The notes: generated by a model not told the origin, from the sequence alone. A stretch of 37,541 nucleotides of DNA from Meiothermus sp. (GCF_025060375.1 NZ_JANXCG010000011.1:1-37541); one strand, 5' to 3'; positions 8,483 through 18,996 are shown, numbered from the stretch's first letter. Numbers and translations: made by a program.

Positions 8483-8516
8483 GAAAACACCCTATTCCTT
8501 ACGAGATTTGCGAGTT

Positions 8517-8522
8517 TATACT
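8517..8522 (+). promoter_or_regulatory. -10 box of the Rrf2 gene (leaderless start)
   Basis: TATACT lies at 8517-8522 and is followed by six bases (AGGGGC) and the ATG at 8529, so transcription should begin at or within a base or two of the start codon. No good -35 is visible at 16-18 bp. This would suit a gene whose promoter is controlled, possibly by its own Fe-S regulator. Confidence 0.6.
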
Positions 8523-8528
8523 AGGGGC

Positions 8529-8981
8529 ATGTGGGTGTCCACCAAAGCCCAGTACGGCCTCAGGGCCCTGGTGGAGATTGGCCTGCGCCAGCCAGAGGCA
8601 GTACCCCTCAAGGAGGTGGCCGAGGCCCAGGGCATCAGCCAGCACTACCTGGAACAGATTGCCGCCCAGCTCCGCCGGGCTGGCTTCATCCGCAGCGTGC
8701 GGGGGGCCCGGGGCGGCTACAGGCTGGGCCGGCCCAGCGAGAAGATCACCGCCCTCGAGGTGGTCGAGGCCCTGGAGGGCAGCCTGGCCCCGGTGGTCTG
8801 CCTGGACGACCCGGAGTCCTGCTGGCAGACCGGCCGCTGCTCCACCGAGACCCTCTGGAAGCGGGTGGATGAGGCCATGCGGGGAGTGTTGCGCAGCACC
8901 ACCCTCAAAGACCTGATTGAGGAGCGGAAGCTCATTGAGGCCCGCAAGCTGGTGCAGCTCGAGCCCGCCCCCCCTGCCTAG
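8529..8981 (+). CDS. Rrf2/IscR-family transcriptional regulator
   Basis: 150 residues with an N-terminal winged helix typical of Rrf2: KAQYGLRALVEIG, then VPLKEVAEAQGISQHYLEQIAAQLRRAGFIRSVRGARGGYRLGRP. Three cysteines in VVCLDDPESCWQTGRC (about residues 96-111) have the IscR/CymR-like arrangement, here Cys-x6-Cys-x5-Cys, expected to hold a [2Fe-2S] cluster. The ATG at 8529 gives the family N-terminus; an earlier TTG at 8508 would add residues encoded by the promoter. It sits 3 bp before a cysteine desulfurase gene, the classic iscR-iscS order, so it probably senses cluster supply and represses this unit. Confidence 0.92.
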   Translation: MWVSTKAQYGLRALVEIGLRQPEAVPLKEVAEAQGISQHYLEQIAAQLRRAGFIRSVRGARGGYRLGRPSEKITALEVVEALEGSLAPVVCLDDPESCWQTGRCSTETLWKRVDEAMRGVLRSTTLKDLIEERKLIEARKLVQLEPAPPA

Positions 8982-10113
8982 CCCATGATCTACCTGGACT
9001 ACGCCGCCACCACCCCGCTCGACCCCGAGGTCAGGGCCGGGATGGAGCAGGCGCTGGAAAACCATGGCAACCCCAGCTCGGTCCACGCCTTCGGAAGGAA
9101 GGCCCGGCAGCTCCTTGAGGAGGGGCGCGAGCGGCTCGCGGAGGCCCTGGGCTGCCGCCCCCGAGAGCTGATCCTCACCAGCGGCGGCAGCGAGGCCGAC
9201 GCCCTGGCCCTCTACGGGGTGGCCCTGGCCCGAGGCCGGGGGCACCTGGTGAGCACGCAGGTGGAGCACTCTGCGGTTTTGCTGGCCCTGCGGAACCTCG
9301 AGCGGCTGGGCTTCGCGGTGACCCTGCTGGCGCCCGACCGCTACGGCCTCATCTACCCCGAGCAGGTAGCCGAGGCCCTGCGCTCCGATACCCTGCTGGT
9401 CTCACTCATGACCGTGAACAACGAGCTGGGTACCCTTTACCCGGTCCGGGCGGTGGCCGAGCTCTGCCGGGCTCGGGGCGTCCTCTTCCACACGGACGCG
9501 GTGCAGGCCTTTGGCACGGTGCCCTGCCGGGTGGAGGAGCTGGGGGCCGACCTCATCTCCATCGCCGCCCACAAGTTCTACGGGCCCAAGGGGGCAGGGG
9601 CACTTTACGTGCGCAAGGGCGTGGAGCTCTTCCCCCTGGTGCCCGGAAAGCAGGAGCAGGGCTACCGGGGAGGCACCGAGAACCTCCCGGCGGTGTACGG
9701 AATGGGCCTGGCTGCCGAGAAAGCCGTGGCGGTGCTGCCCCAGGAGTCCAAGCGGCTGCTGGGGCTGCGGGAGCGCCTGGAAGGGCACCTCCTAGCCCTC
9801 CCGGGGGTTGAGCTCAACGGGCACCCCACCCTGCGCAGCCCCAAGCACGTCAACATCACCGCCAAAGGGGCCGACGGGGAGGGGCTCCTCCTCAACCTTG
9901 ACCTGCTGGGGGTGGCGGCCTCCGCCGGCTCGGCCTGCAGCAGCGGGAGCCTCGAGCCCTCGCACGTGCTCCTGGCCATCGGGCGCAGCCGGGAGGAGGC
10001 CAAGGCCTCGGTGCGCTTTAGCCTGGGCCGTTTCACCACCGAAGCCGAGGTAGACCAAGCCGCCCGGGCCTTCGCGGAAGCCCTAAGACGAAGCCGGGAT
10101 GACGGGTGGAGGG

Positions 10114-11136
<1,023 letters not shown>

Positions 11137-11151
11137 CCGGGCCGCCTCCGG

Positions 11152-11895
11152 TCAGCGGGCCAGGGAAAAGGCGTTGAGCATCTGGTAGTACACCACCGAC
11201 ATCACCAAAGCGGTCTCCGGGCTCATGCCGTGGAGCTGGCGCAGGCGCGGCTGCCGCCAGTCCAGAAAAGCCCCGTTGGGCCCAGGGAGGAAGGCTCGAG
11301 CAATGTCCAGGTTCAGGACAAAGCTCGTCCCACGGGGCGGAACCTCCAAACGCACCCGGCGCATCTGCAGGTCGTGCAAGCGCACCGGAATGCGAAAGGC
11401 ATCGGTGCCCATGTGAATCACCCATTTCTCCTCCCTGCCCTCCAGGAAAGCGGCCCCCTCGAGCCGATAGAAGATGTAGCCCGGATTCCAGGCCCAGTAC
11501 ATTCCAGAGTTAACCCCTAAGGGAAACTCCTGGGTAGCAGCGTCCTGGTGGTTGAGCTCCCGCGGGACCCCCACATCAAAGCGCAGGCCCCGGTACTCTC
11601 CCGACGGGACCTCGAAGCGCATCACCGAAACCCCCTGGGTTGGGCCACCGCGCCGGAACTCCGCCAAAGCCAGCCCGCCCACCCTCACCTCCCTGCCGTC
11701 GGGCCGCACCAGGGCCAGCTCGGAGAGGTAAAACTTGAGCAGGTCTACCCGGTAACGCTGGCCCTTTGGGGTCTGGTAGATACGGCCCCACTCCAGGGGC
11801 GCCTCTCCCACCCGCAGGTTGATTTTGAGGTCAACCGGGGCGGCCAGCGCGCCCACCCACAGCCCGAGTCCTAGCACAATCGCCAAACCCCTCAT
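11152..11895 (-). CDS. MbnP-like copper-binding periplasmic protein
   Basis: 247 residues with a signal peptide (MRGLAIVLGLGLWVGALAA). The mature protein has the MbnP-family pattern: a beta-rich start (VDLKINLRVG), RVDLLKFYLSELALVRPDG near residue 49-66, a region around NHQD (His 116), and the striking block SGMYWAWNPGYIFYRLEG (130-147), followed by a His in VIHMGTD (161). In the characterised family one Trp is converted to kynurenine by the partner di-heme enzyme and forms a copper site with His ligands; the Trp pair at 134 and 136 or Trp36 are candidates here. The partner gene follows at once, and copD and copC precede it. Confidence 0.82.
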   Translation of the reverse strand: MRGLAIVLGLGLWVGALAAPVDLKINLRVGEAPLEWGRIYQTPKGQRYRVDLLKFYLSELALVRPDGREVRVGGLALAEFRRGGPTQGVSVMRFEVPSGEYRGLRFDVGVPRELNHQDAATQEFPLGVNSGMYWAWNPGYIFYRLEGAAFLEGREEKWVIHMGTDAFRIPVRLHDLQMRRVRLEVPPRGTSFVLNLDIARAFLPGPNGAFLDWRQPRLRQLHGMSPETALVMSVVYYQMLNAFSLAR

Positions 11896-11964
11896 GCCCT
11901 AGGCCAAAGGTAGCAAAACCGCAGGGCCAGACCTGTGAGGCGCAACCCCCTTCGCGCAAACCTA

Positions 11965-11976
11965 CCCGTTAACGGG
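11965..11976. promoter_or_regulatory. 12-bp palindrome between copD and the MbnP-like gene
   Basis: CCCGTTAACGGG is a perfect palindrome in the 90-bp gap after the copD stop. A 12-bp perfect dyad in the only sizeable gap of the copper cluster may be an operator or a small hairpin between cistrons. No -10 was found at a convincing distance from the start at 11895, so its role is open. Confidence 0.35.
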
Positions 11977-11985
11977 CGTTTCCCC

Positions 11986-13131
11986 TCATCGGCCCACCCA
12001 CAAAACGTACTCCAGGCGCTTGTGCGGTAGCTCGAGCCACACCTCCCAAGCCCCGCTCCCCTCAGCCAGGTAAGCCAGGTGGTACTGCGACCTGTGGTAG
12101 GGGCGCAGCACCTCTTCATAGAGCAAATCCTCCCTCTGCAACCCCACCCGCAGCGCCGGGCCAGCGGGAAGGAGGTTGCCCTCCCCATCCCGAAGGTCCA
12201 GGTAAAGGTGAACCACGCCGCCCTGACTGAAAAGCTGACCCACGAAGCGGTGCTCCCCATAGGCCTCGGCAATGCGCACAAGCCTGGGGGCCTGCGGAGA
12301 CCCAGGCGGCTCAGTGCTGGCCAGCACCCCTGTGGCCCCCAACACCCCCAGCAGAAAGACGGCCTCAAGGCCCACCAGATACGCCCCCCTCCTGCCCACA
12401 GCCCCCCGAAGGGGCAGCAACCAGAACCGGTTGGTGGCGGCCAAAAGCAGGATTAGCAACACCAAAACCAGCTTGACGAGCAGCCGCTGCCCGTACGCGG
12501 TGGTCCAAAGGCCGTCCAAATTGCCCAAGCGCACCGCAGCCAGGTATCCCCCGAGCAGCACTGTCCCCAAAAAAAGCCCGACCCCCGCGCGGTCGATCCG
12601 CCTCAAGGCCCGCAGGTTCGCCTCAGAGGGGGCGCCGTGCCAAAGCGCGGCCAGCGCCAGCAGGCCCCCACCCCAGGCCACCCCCAGGGCCAGGTGCAGC
12701 AGGTCGGCCAAAACCTCCACCACCCCCCGCCCAGCAGCGTGGGCGGTCAGGCTCAGGGTAAGCAACAGGCCCATCGCCAGGGGCGGGTAGACCCAGCGGT
12801 CCCAGCGGAACCAGCCCATGGAGAGCAGGAGCAACAAGGGTAGAACCAAAAGCCGCAACAAAACCAGGTTGCCCTGCTGGGTCTGCAGCAGGTAGCTACC
12901 CAAAAGGCCAACGTCCCCCAGCATCCATACGGTGTGGTAGGCGCTGTAGAGGCTGGCCCCAACGGCCAGCAGAAACCCCACCGAGAGCATCCGCCACACC
13001 CGCCAGCGCTGGGAGCGGGCTACCTCCCAGCCCAGGTAGCGGACAAATATCCCTGTTCCCAAAAGCAGAAAAACCCCCAGGTACAGCACCGCCCGGAGCG
13101 CGTACTGGAGCCCTTCATGTTCATGAGGCAT
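11986..13131 (-). CDS. copD: CopD-like copper membrane protein with C-terminal exported domain
   Basis: 381 residues. The first ~280 contain about eight hydrophobic helices of the CopD family, with conserved-looking polar marks such as HTVWML, LTAHAAGRG and LLHLALGVAWGGGLL. After the last helix a soluble ~95-residue domain follows (from about residue 285), with beta-type sequence, GGVVHLYLDLRDGEGN and SGAWEVWLELPHK, that should face outside the cytoplasm. CopD proteins are linked to copper uptake or handling together with CopC. The gene begins 3 bp after the copC stop, and the MbnP-like gene follows after 90 bp. The appended soluble domain could bind copper or contact CopC or MbnP, which is inference. 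Confidence 0.85.
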   Translation of the reverse strand: MPHEHEGLQYALRAVLYLGVFLLLGTGIFVRYLGWEVARSQRWRVWRMLSVGFLLAVGASLYSAYHTVWMLGDVGLLGSYLLQTQQGNLVLLRLLVLPLLLLLSMGWFRWDRWVYPPLAMGLLLTLSLTAHAAGRGVVEVLADLLHLALGVAWGGGLLALAALWHGAPSEANLRALRRIDRAGVGLFLGTVLLGGYLAAVRLGNLDGLWTTAYGQRLLVKLVLVLLILLLAATNRFWLLPLRGAVGRRGAYLVGLEAVFLLGVLGATGVLASTEPPGSPQAPRLVRIAEAYGEHRFVGQLFSQGGVVHLYLDLRDGEGNLLPAGPALRVGLQREDLLYEEVLRPYHRSQYHLAYLAEGSGAWEVWLELPHKRLEYVLWVGR

Positions 13132-13134
13132 GGT

Positions 13135-13572
13135 TCAGGACCGGTAGACGAACACAAAGAACCCGACAACGCTGTGTCCATCTACCCCCAGATTTCTCCA
13201 CACCACCACATAGGGGCCGGGCTCGAGGTCGGGCCTCAGACGCAGGATTACATCCCGGCTAGTACGGGCGGTGGTCGCCACTCCCATGTCGACCCGCCGG
13301 CCCGCACTTCCACGGGAAGCGAGCACCTTGCGCACCAGCGGCTGGGCCAGCTGGCGCAGCCGGCTTGGATTTCCCCAGGCTTCCCGGGGCGCTTCAAGCG
13401 CGTAAACCCCAAAGGTGGAGAGCCGAACCTCAACGGGCTGGGTAAAGTAGACCACCACCGAGCTGGGTTTTTCCCTGAGGACGGCGTTGGCCGCTGGCAC
13501 AGAACGCTCATACTCGGCGTGGGCCAGCGCCATAACCGAGGAGAAAACCATCAAAAAGGCCAATCTAGCCAT
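13135..13572 (-). CDS. copC: CopC-like periplasmic copper-binding protein
   Basis: 145 residues with a signal peptide (MARLAFLMVFSSVMALA). Cleavage before His18 would give a mature N-terminus HAEYERSVPAANAVL, matching the CopC pattern in which the N-terminal His binds Cu(II). The other Cu(II) residues of the family are present in VDGHSVVGFF (Asp131 and His133), and the beta-sandwich core is seen in VVVYFTQPVEVRL. There is no Met-rich Cu(I) site. It lies 12 bp after the upstream gamma-carbonic-anhydrase-like gene and 3 bp before copD, so copper genes may be read from the long upstream transcript. Confidence 0.88.
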   Translation of the reverse strand: MARLAFLMVFSSVMALAHAEYERSVPAANAVLREKPSSVVVYFTQPVEVRLSTFGVYALEAPREAWGNPSRLRQLAQPLVRKVLASRGSAGRRVDMGVATTARTSRDVILRLRPDLEPGPYVVVWRNLGVDGHSVVGFFVFVYRS

Positions 13573-13584
13573 ACCCCTAGTCCC

Positions 13585-14283
13585 TCACGATGGCCGAATC
13601 AACCCCTCCCGCAGCAAGGTCTGCAACATCTCGGTGCTGATGTCTCCCGCCCTACCCTCAGCAACGGAGCGCAAAGCCGCTAGGGCCTCGGCTTCGCTCC
13701 GCTTGAGCTGAAGGTGGAGGTCGCTGAAGGGGTTGAGCGCATCCTGCCCGCGCAGGGTAAGCTGGTACCGTCCAAGCGGCGCAATGGGGGCCAGATGGGC
13801 CAGGTAGCGGCGGGAGAGGGCCACGTAGCCCTCCGCGTTCCCGGGAGGTTCCACCGGGCCGCGCACCTTGGCCGGAATGCCTATGGCCAGCATCCCATCG
13901 GGTATCTCCATACCCGGAGGCACCACTGCCCCAGCCCCCACCACCGCGCCTTGGCCCACTCGAGCCCGGTTCAGCACCACCGCCCCAATTCCAATCAGGG
14001 CTCCCTCCTCCACCACCGCCCCGTGCACCACGGCGCGATGGCCCACCGTTACATTCTTCCTTAGAATGCAGGGATCTCCCGGGTCAGCGTGCAGAACAGC
14101 CCCGTCCTGCACATTGCTCCCCGGGCCGACAAAAACCCTCTCGGTGTCCGAACGCACCACCGCACCAAACCAAATCGAGGCGTTCTCGGCAATCTCGACC
14201 TGCCCCACCACAACGGCATTTGGAGCTATGAAGGCCGTGGGGTGAATCCGAGGGGTGTGGTCATCCAAGCGGTACACTGCCAT
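13585..14283 (-). CDS. Gamma-carbonic-anhydrase-like left-handed beta-helix protein
   Basis: 232 residues from ATG 14283, which gives the family start MAVYRLDDHTPRIHPTAFIAPNA. The first ~160 residues are hexapeptide repeats of the LbetaH fold with the YrdA/Cam-type metal region: RSDTERVFVGPGSNVQDGAVLHADPG, then VGHRAVVHG, supplying three candidate metal His residues. Such proteins are zinc- or iron-dependent carbonic anhydrases or relatives without proven activity. The C-terminal ~70 residues (from YVALSRRYLAHLAPI onward) are longer than in plain family members and contain helical, charged sequence. It follows the Nudix gene by 22 bp in the same direction. Confidence 0.88.
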   Translation of the reverse strand: MAVYRLDDHTPRIHPTAFIAPNAVVVGQVEIAENASIWFGAVVRSDTERVFVGPGSNVQDGAVLHADPGDPCILRKNVTVGHRAVVHGAVVEEGALIGIGAVVLNRARVGQGAVVGAGAVVPPGMEIPDGMLAIGIPAKVRGPVEPPGNAEGYVALSRRYLAHLAPIAPLGRYQLTLRGQDALNPFSDLHLQLKRSEAEALAALRSVAEGRAGDISTEMLQTLLREGLIRPS

Positions 14284-14305
14284 AGTGTGCCTCGCCGCCC
14301 TGATT

Positions 14306-15546
<1,241 letters not shown>

Positions 15547-15582
15547 GCACCCCATCCTACCCCTAACCAAGCGACCTCAATC

Positions 15583-16212
15583 TCAAACACCCGAAACCGG
15601 AGCCCCTTCCACGAAACAAACCGGCTTCTGCACGGCTCGGCGCAACCACTCCTGAAACTCCTCCGGCCTGACCTCCAGGGCTCCAAAGCGGGCCAGGTGG
15701 GGGTTCATCACCTGGGCGTCAAAAAGCTCATACCCACGCGCCCGCAGGTGCTCAACCAGCCTGACCAAGGCCACCTTGGAAGCGTTGGGAACCCGGTAGA
15801 ACATGCTGTCCCCGATGAAGGCCCCGCCCAAGGCCACCCCCAGAATCCCTCCGGCCAGCCTGCCATCCAGCCAGGTCTCGAAGCTATGGGCGTAGCCGTG
15901 GCGGTACAGTTCCAGGTAAAGCTCCTTTATCTCCTCGGTGATCCAAGTCTCACTCCGGTAGGTCCAGCCCCGGGTGGCGCAGCCCTCGAGCACCCCGGGG
16001 AAGTCGCTGTTGATCCGCACCTCAAAGCGACCAGCGTTGAGCACCCGGCGCAGGCTTTTGGGGATGTGAAAGCCTTCGTCCAACGGGATGACCGCCCGAT
16101 AGAGGGTTCCGTAGGCCCGTTGGTCAAACCAACCCACACCCCGCTCGAGCCCTAACGGAAAGTACCCCCGGGCGTACATGCGCAGGACAGCTTGAAGATG
16201 CCTCTGGGTCAT
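15583..16212 (-). CDS. aat: Leucyl/phenylalanyl-tRNA-protein transferase
   Basis: 209 residues. Aat transfers Leu or Phe from tRNA to N-terminal Arg/Lys of proteins, tagging them for ClpS-ClpAP degradation (N-degron pathway). Visible family blocks are YARGYFPLG, VRINSDFPGVLEGCA, SFETWLDGRLAGGILGVALGGAFIGDSMF, NASKVALVRLVEHL and DAQVMNPHLARFGA. The usual GESMF is GDSMF here. The gene starts 9 bp after the herA stop. The protein is somewhat shorter at the N-terminus than the E. coli enzyme, as in many non-proteobacterial members. Confidence 0.93.
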   Translation of the reverse strand: MTQRHLQAVLRMYARGYFPLGLERGVGWFDQRAYGTLYRAVIPLDEGFHIPKSLRRVLNAGRFEVRINSDFPGVLEGCATRGWTYRSETWITEEIKELYLELYRHGYAHSFETWLDGRLAGGILGVALGGAFIGDSMFYRVPNASKVALVRLVEHLRARGYELFDAQVMNPHLARFGALEVRPEEFQEWLRRAVQKPVCFVEGAPVSGV

Positions 16213-16221
16213 GGCCCATAG

Positions 16222-17964
16222 CTAGTCTAACAACCGGGAGAGGGCCTCCGCCGAAAGGTCCTCCTGCACCTCCTCCCGCTTCATGGCCCAGGCCGGCAGG
16301 GGAAAGGTGAGGGCCAGGGGCACCGGCACCTCCGGCTGGTGCAGGATCATGGTGCCCTGGGGTAGGATCACGGCCCTTTGGCGGAAGGAGGGGGGCAGGT
16401 ACCGGTACTCAGGGCGCTCGGCCTCGGCCGCATCCAGTCGGCCCACCACCCGAATAGCGGCATTGCCCACCACCCGACCCTCCACCTCCGAGGCGGTCTG
16501 CTGAGCCCCTATCAGGATCACCCCTAGGCTCCTCCCCCGCTCCGCGATATCCAGGAGAATATCCTTGATGGGGCTGTCTCCTTCGCGGGGGGCGTACTTG
16601 TTCAACTCATCCAGGACCACAAAAACCCGGCCCCCATACTCATCCCGCTCCTTTCGCTCAAAAATCGACTTCAGCAAGGCTCCCACCACGAACATCTGGG
16701 CCTGGGCGGGGAGCTGGTGAATGTCCACTACGCTGACCTGAGCGGCCCCGCCTAGAGGGTCGGGGGGGCGGCCCGGCCGGTCGCCCCGGATGAGGTGGGC
16801 CACGCTGCCCACCGCCGCCCGTAACCGCCGGGCGAAGGCCTCGAGGGTGCTCCGGGTCTGCCGGGCGGTCCAGAGCGGGTCACCCTTCTGCCTTTCCTCC
16901 TCTGGGGCGGCCTCTGGCCCCAGGAGCTTGAACTCTATGTAGCGCACAAGCTGGGAAAAGCTGACGACGCGCTGTTTGCCCAGCTCCTCAAAACCCCTTC
17001 CTGCCCCCTCAACCGCCACTTCGTCCACCCAGTCCTCTACCAAAAGGCCCGGGCCCCGCTGACCCTCTACCAGCCGACGCAGCCGTTCGGTAACCTGGTC
17101 GATGAGAAAGCCCAGGTTGCTCATGGCCCCCCGATCGGCAAAGAGAAAGGGCAGGAGCCCCTCGCGGCAGAACTGGACTAAATCCCAGTGGTAGGGGGTG
17201 GCGTCCATCCGCGCCACATCAGGCAGGACTTCTCCCGGCGTCTTCCTTGGGGGGGCTAGAAAGGCCACGCTCTCAAAGGGGTGGGGGGGTAAGCCCAGCT
17301 TCTGGTAGACCAGCCGGTCTTCCTCCCGCAAACCCCGGTTGGGCTTGTCCAGGTAGAAGAGGTCTTCCCCCTTGACGTTGAAGATGATGGCCCGGGTGGT
17401 GGCCTTCTGGGGGTTGGCCGGGGAGTGGAAGAGGCTGTGGAGCAAGAAGGTAGCGTAGCTGGTCTTGGCCGCTACCCCGGAGACCCCCGAGATGTTGACA
17501 TGCCCCCCCTTGAAACCGTTCAAGAAGTCAAAGTTAACATAGACCACCTCGCCATTCTTGAGCACCCCCACGGGCATCTTCCTATCCCCCATCCCCTCGT
17601 AGTAAAGGGCCAGGGCCAGGGGCTCTTGCTCGTTGGCCAGATAGACCGGGGCACCAGGGTTTGGTGGCAGGTACTCTTCCGGAAGGATGCGGGTAACCTG
17701 AACATGGGCCACATAGGAGACGCTAACCGGCAAAAGCTCCCGCTGGGCCAAGAAAACATCGGTGTCAAAGGTATTTCCCTCGTAAACCTTAAAGACCTCG
17801 TCCACCATGCCGTAGTAGCGCACACAGCCCCGGCCGGGGTCGGGGTGGGGAAACTCCACGTAGACCAGGTCGTCCAGCCGGAGGTAGCTGCCCTCCGGCA
17901 CCGCCACCCAGAAATCCAGGGGTCGCACCTCCCGGCTGCCCAGCACCACGCCCACCTGCTTCAC
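16222..17964 (-). CDS. herA: HerA-type DNA translocase ATPase with unusual Walker A
   Basis: 580 residues. HerA is a hexameric FtsK/HerA-clade ATPase that works with NurA in DNA end resection. The N-terminal ~100 residues form the HAS-barrel-like region (LDDLVYVEFPHPDPGRG). The P-loop region reads GVSGVAAKTS (160-169), where Ala replaces the Gly normally before the catalytic Lys, although Lys-Thr are kept. Walker B is FVVLDELN (448-455), followed by AERGRSLGVILIGAQQTASEV, typical of the clade. The start is GTG 17964, with AGGAGG overlapping the nurA stop. It lies 9 bp after nurA, so the two are co-expressed. Confidence 0.9.
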   Translation of the reverse strand: MKQVGVVLGSREVRPLDFWVAVPEGSYLRLDDLVYVEFPHPDPGRGCVRYYGMVDEVFKVYEGNTFDTDVFLAQRELLPVSVSYVAHVQVTRILPEEYLPPNPGAPVYLANEQEPLALALYYEGMGDRKMPVGVLKNGEVVYVNFDFLNGFKGGHVNISGVSGVAAKTSYATFLLHSLFHSPANPQKATTRAIIFNVKGEDLFYLDKPNRGLREEDRLVYQKLGLPPHPFESVAFLAPPRKTPGEVLPDVARMDATPYHWDLVQFCREGLLPFLFADRGAMSNLGFLIDQVTERLRRLVEGQRGPGLLVEDWVDEVAVEGAGRGFEELGKQRVVSFSQLVRYIEFKLLGPEAAPEEERQKGDPLWTARQTRSTLEAFARRLRAAVGSVAHLIRGDRPGRPPDPLGGAAQVSVVDIHQLPAQAQMFVVGALLKSIFERKERDEYGGRVFVVLDELNKYAPREGDSPIKDILLDIAERGRSLGVILIGAQQTASEVEGRVVGNAAIRVVGRLDAAEAERPEYRYLPPSFRQRAVILPQGTMILHQPEVPVPLALTFPLPAWAMKREEVQEDLSAEALSRLLD

Positions 17965-17973
17965 CTCTACCTC

Positions 17974-18909
17974 CTATGTGAACAGAGCCTGCACAATCCG
18001 GCGGCGCGCCACCTCCAAAGGACCTAGGTGCCGCCCCAACCACTGCTCGAGCCCAAAGACCGGCACCAGATTCTGCGGCGCCCTGGGGTCGCGCCACGGA
18101 GTGGAGGCCATGGTACAGAAAAGGCTCACCGAGAGATCGGCCAGCGCCTTGGCTTCGGCAGGCTCGCGGGTTGGAGATTCTACCCGCAGCAAGGCCGCAG
18201 CCCCATGGAAGGGGACGCGCGGCTCCAAGGGTAGCCGCACATACCAGGAGTAAACGTCCACCAATCGGTTGAAGGCCCGCCCTGGAACCCAAAAGATGGG
18301 GGTACGCTGGTAGGGTTCCAGCCGGTGCAGCAGGGCCTGGTGTTCCGGGCTTAGGTAGGTTGCGGCCTGGGTCTTGGCGTAGCCCATCAACCGGTCCGAA
18401 CGCCTAAAGCCCTCCTCCCCCGGATACAGCTGCCCATCCACCACCACATAGCCACCTTCCAGCTCGTTTACCACGGCCGCCTCGAGCCGCCGCATCTCCT
18501 CCGTAACCCGAGCCTTGAGGCTTGCAGGGTCCGTCTCCCGCACCCGCACTGGTTGGTAGTGGCTCAGTCCCGGAGGTAGGGGCTCCACCTCGTCCTTGTG
18601 GAGCAGGATATGCCGCTTGCGTGGCTCCCCTACGGGGTAAATCCCCTTCTCGTCGCGGCATACCGCGCCAGCTATCACCGTCGCCAAGAGGGCTTTACGC
18701 CCCGCAGCGTCGACAAGCTGGGCCTCAACCCGCTGGCGGCCGTCCACCAGGTAGAATACCGGCCAGCCCTCGGGGGCCACCCTAGGGGGCGCATGGGCCA
18801 CCCAGTCTCCCTCAATCTCGGTCTGGACCGCAACCCCCTCCACCCCTTCCCCCTCCACCCGTTCGGGGAGGTCGTACTCAGGGCTCCAGGCTTCCAAACG
18901 CCAGGGCAT
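17974..18909 (-). CDS. nurA: NurA-type 5'-3' nuclease
   Basis: 311 residues with the NurA domain: LVDGRQRVEA (Asp56, first metal-binding acid), VVVDGQLYPG (Asp158), the block GYAKTQ near 176, SWYVRLP near 221, and the C-terminal DPRAPQNLVPVFGLEQWLGRHLG near 274. NurA is a Mn-dependent nuclease that, with HerA, trims DNA ends for recombination. It is the first gene of the minus-strand run that continues into herA and aat. A consensus promoter (TTGCCT-17-TATAAT) lies immediately upstream and leaves only six bases before the ATG, so the message is leaderless. Confidence 0.88.
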   Translation of the reverse strand: MPWRLEAWSPEYDLPERVEGEGVEGVAVQTEIEGDWVAHAPPRVAPEGWPVFYLVDGRQRVEAQLVDAAGRKALLATVIAGAVCRDEKGIYPVGEPRKRHILLHKDEVEPLPPGLSHYQPVRVRETDPASLKARVTEEMRRLEAAVVNELEGGYVVVDGQLYPGEEGFRRSDRLMGYAKTQAATYLSPEHQALLHRLEPYQRTPIFWVPGRAFNRLVDVYSWYVRLPLEPRVPFHGAAALLRVESPTREPAEAKALADLSVSLFCTMASTPWRDPRAPQNLVPVFGLEQWLGRHLGPLEVARRRIVQALFT

Positions 18910-18915
18910 GGTGCG

Positions 18916-18944
18916 ATTATAGGGGAGATTACGTTTCTAGGCAA
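18916..18944 (-). promoter_or_regulatory. Promoter of nurA-herA, consensus and leaderless
   Basis: Read on the minus strand, TTGCCT (18944-18939) is followed by 17 bases and a perfect TATAAT (18921-18916), then six bases to the ATG at 18909. This is the best sigma-A promoter in the window and implies initiation at or next to the start codon without a ribosome binding site. Confidence 0.85.
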
Positions 18945-18967
18945 CACGCCCCCCTGTTTTATCCTGA

Positions 18968-18996
18968 CAAACAAAAAGTCCGGGACTCTCCCGGAC
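18968..18996 (-). terminator. Intrinsic terminator after the TPR gene
   Basis: On the minus strand an 8-bp perfect stem, GTCCGGGA / TCCCGGAC, with loop GAG is followed directly by TTTTTGTTTGT. It lies 18 bp after the stop of the TPR gene and insulates the nurA promoter just downstream. Confidence 0.93.

Larger units (their letters stand above)
7918..8516. other. 599-bp stretch without an intact gene; likely gene remnants
   Basis: Between the metal permease and the Rrf2 gene I find no ORF with convincing start, length and family features on either strand. Two pieces look like debris: a frameshifted hydrophobic reading frame on the minus strand (8064-8407) and a short in-frame match to the permease 3' end on the plus strand (8426-8482). 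No hairpin with a T tract, no tRNA-like fold and no repeat array was seen. In a genome where neighbouring gaps are mostly under 100 bp, this gap itself suggests gene loss. Confidence 0.6.

Noticed and set aside
7984-8490. 168-residue minus-strand open frame as a full gene
   Set aside because: Its composition is irregular and it lacks family features; the more natural membrane stretches lie in the other two frames, so it was described only as possible remnants.
17974-18909. NurA-HerA as a phage-defence island
   Set aside because: NurA and HerA also occur in defence systems, but here they sit among housekeeping genes (aat, Nudix) with no nuclease or sensor partner and no mobile element, so a DNA repair role is the simpler reading.
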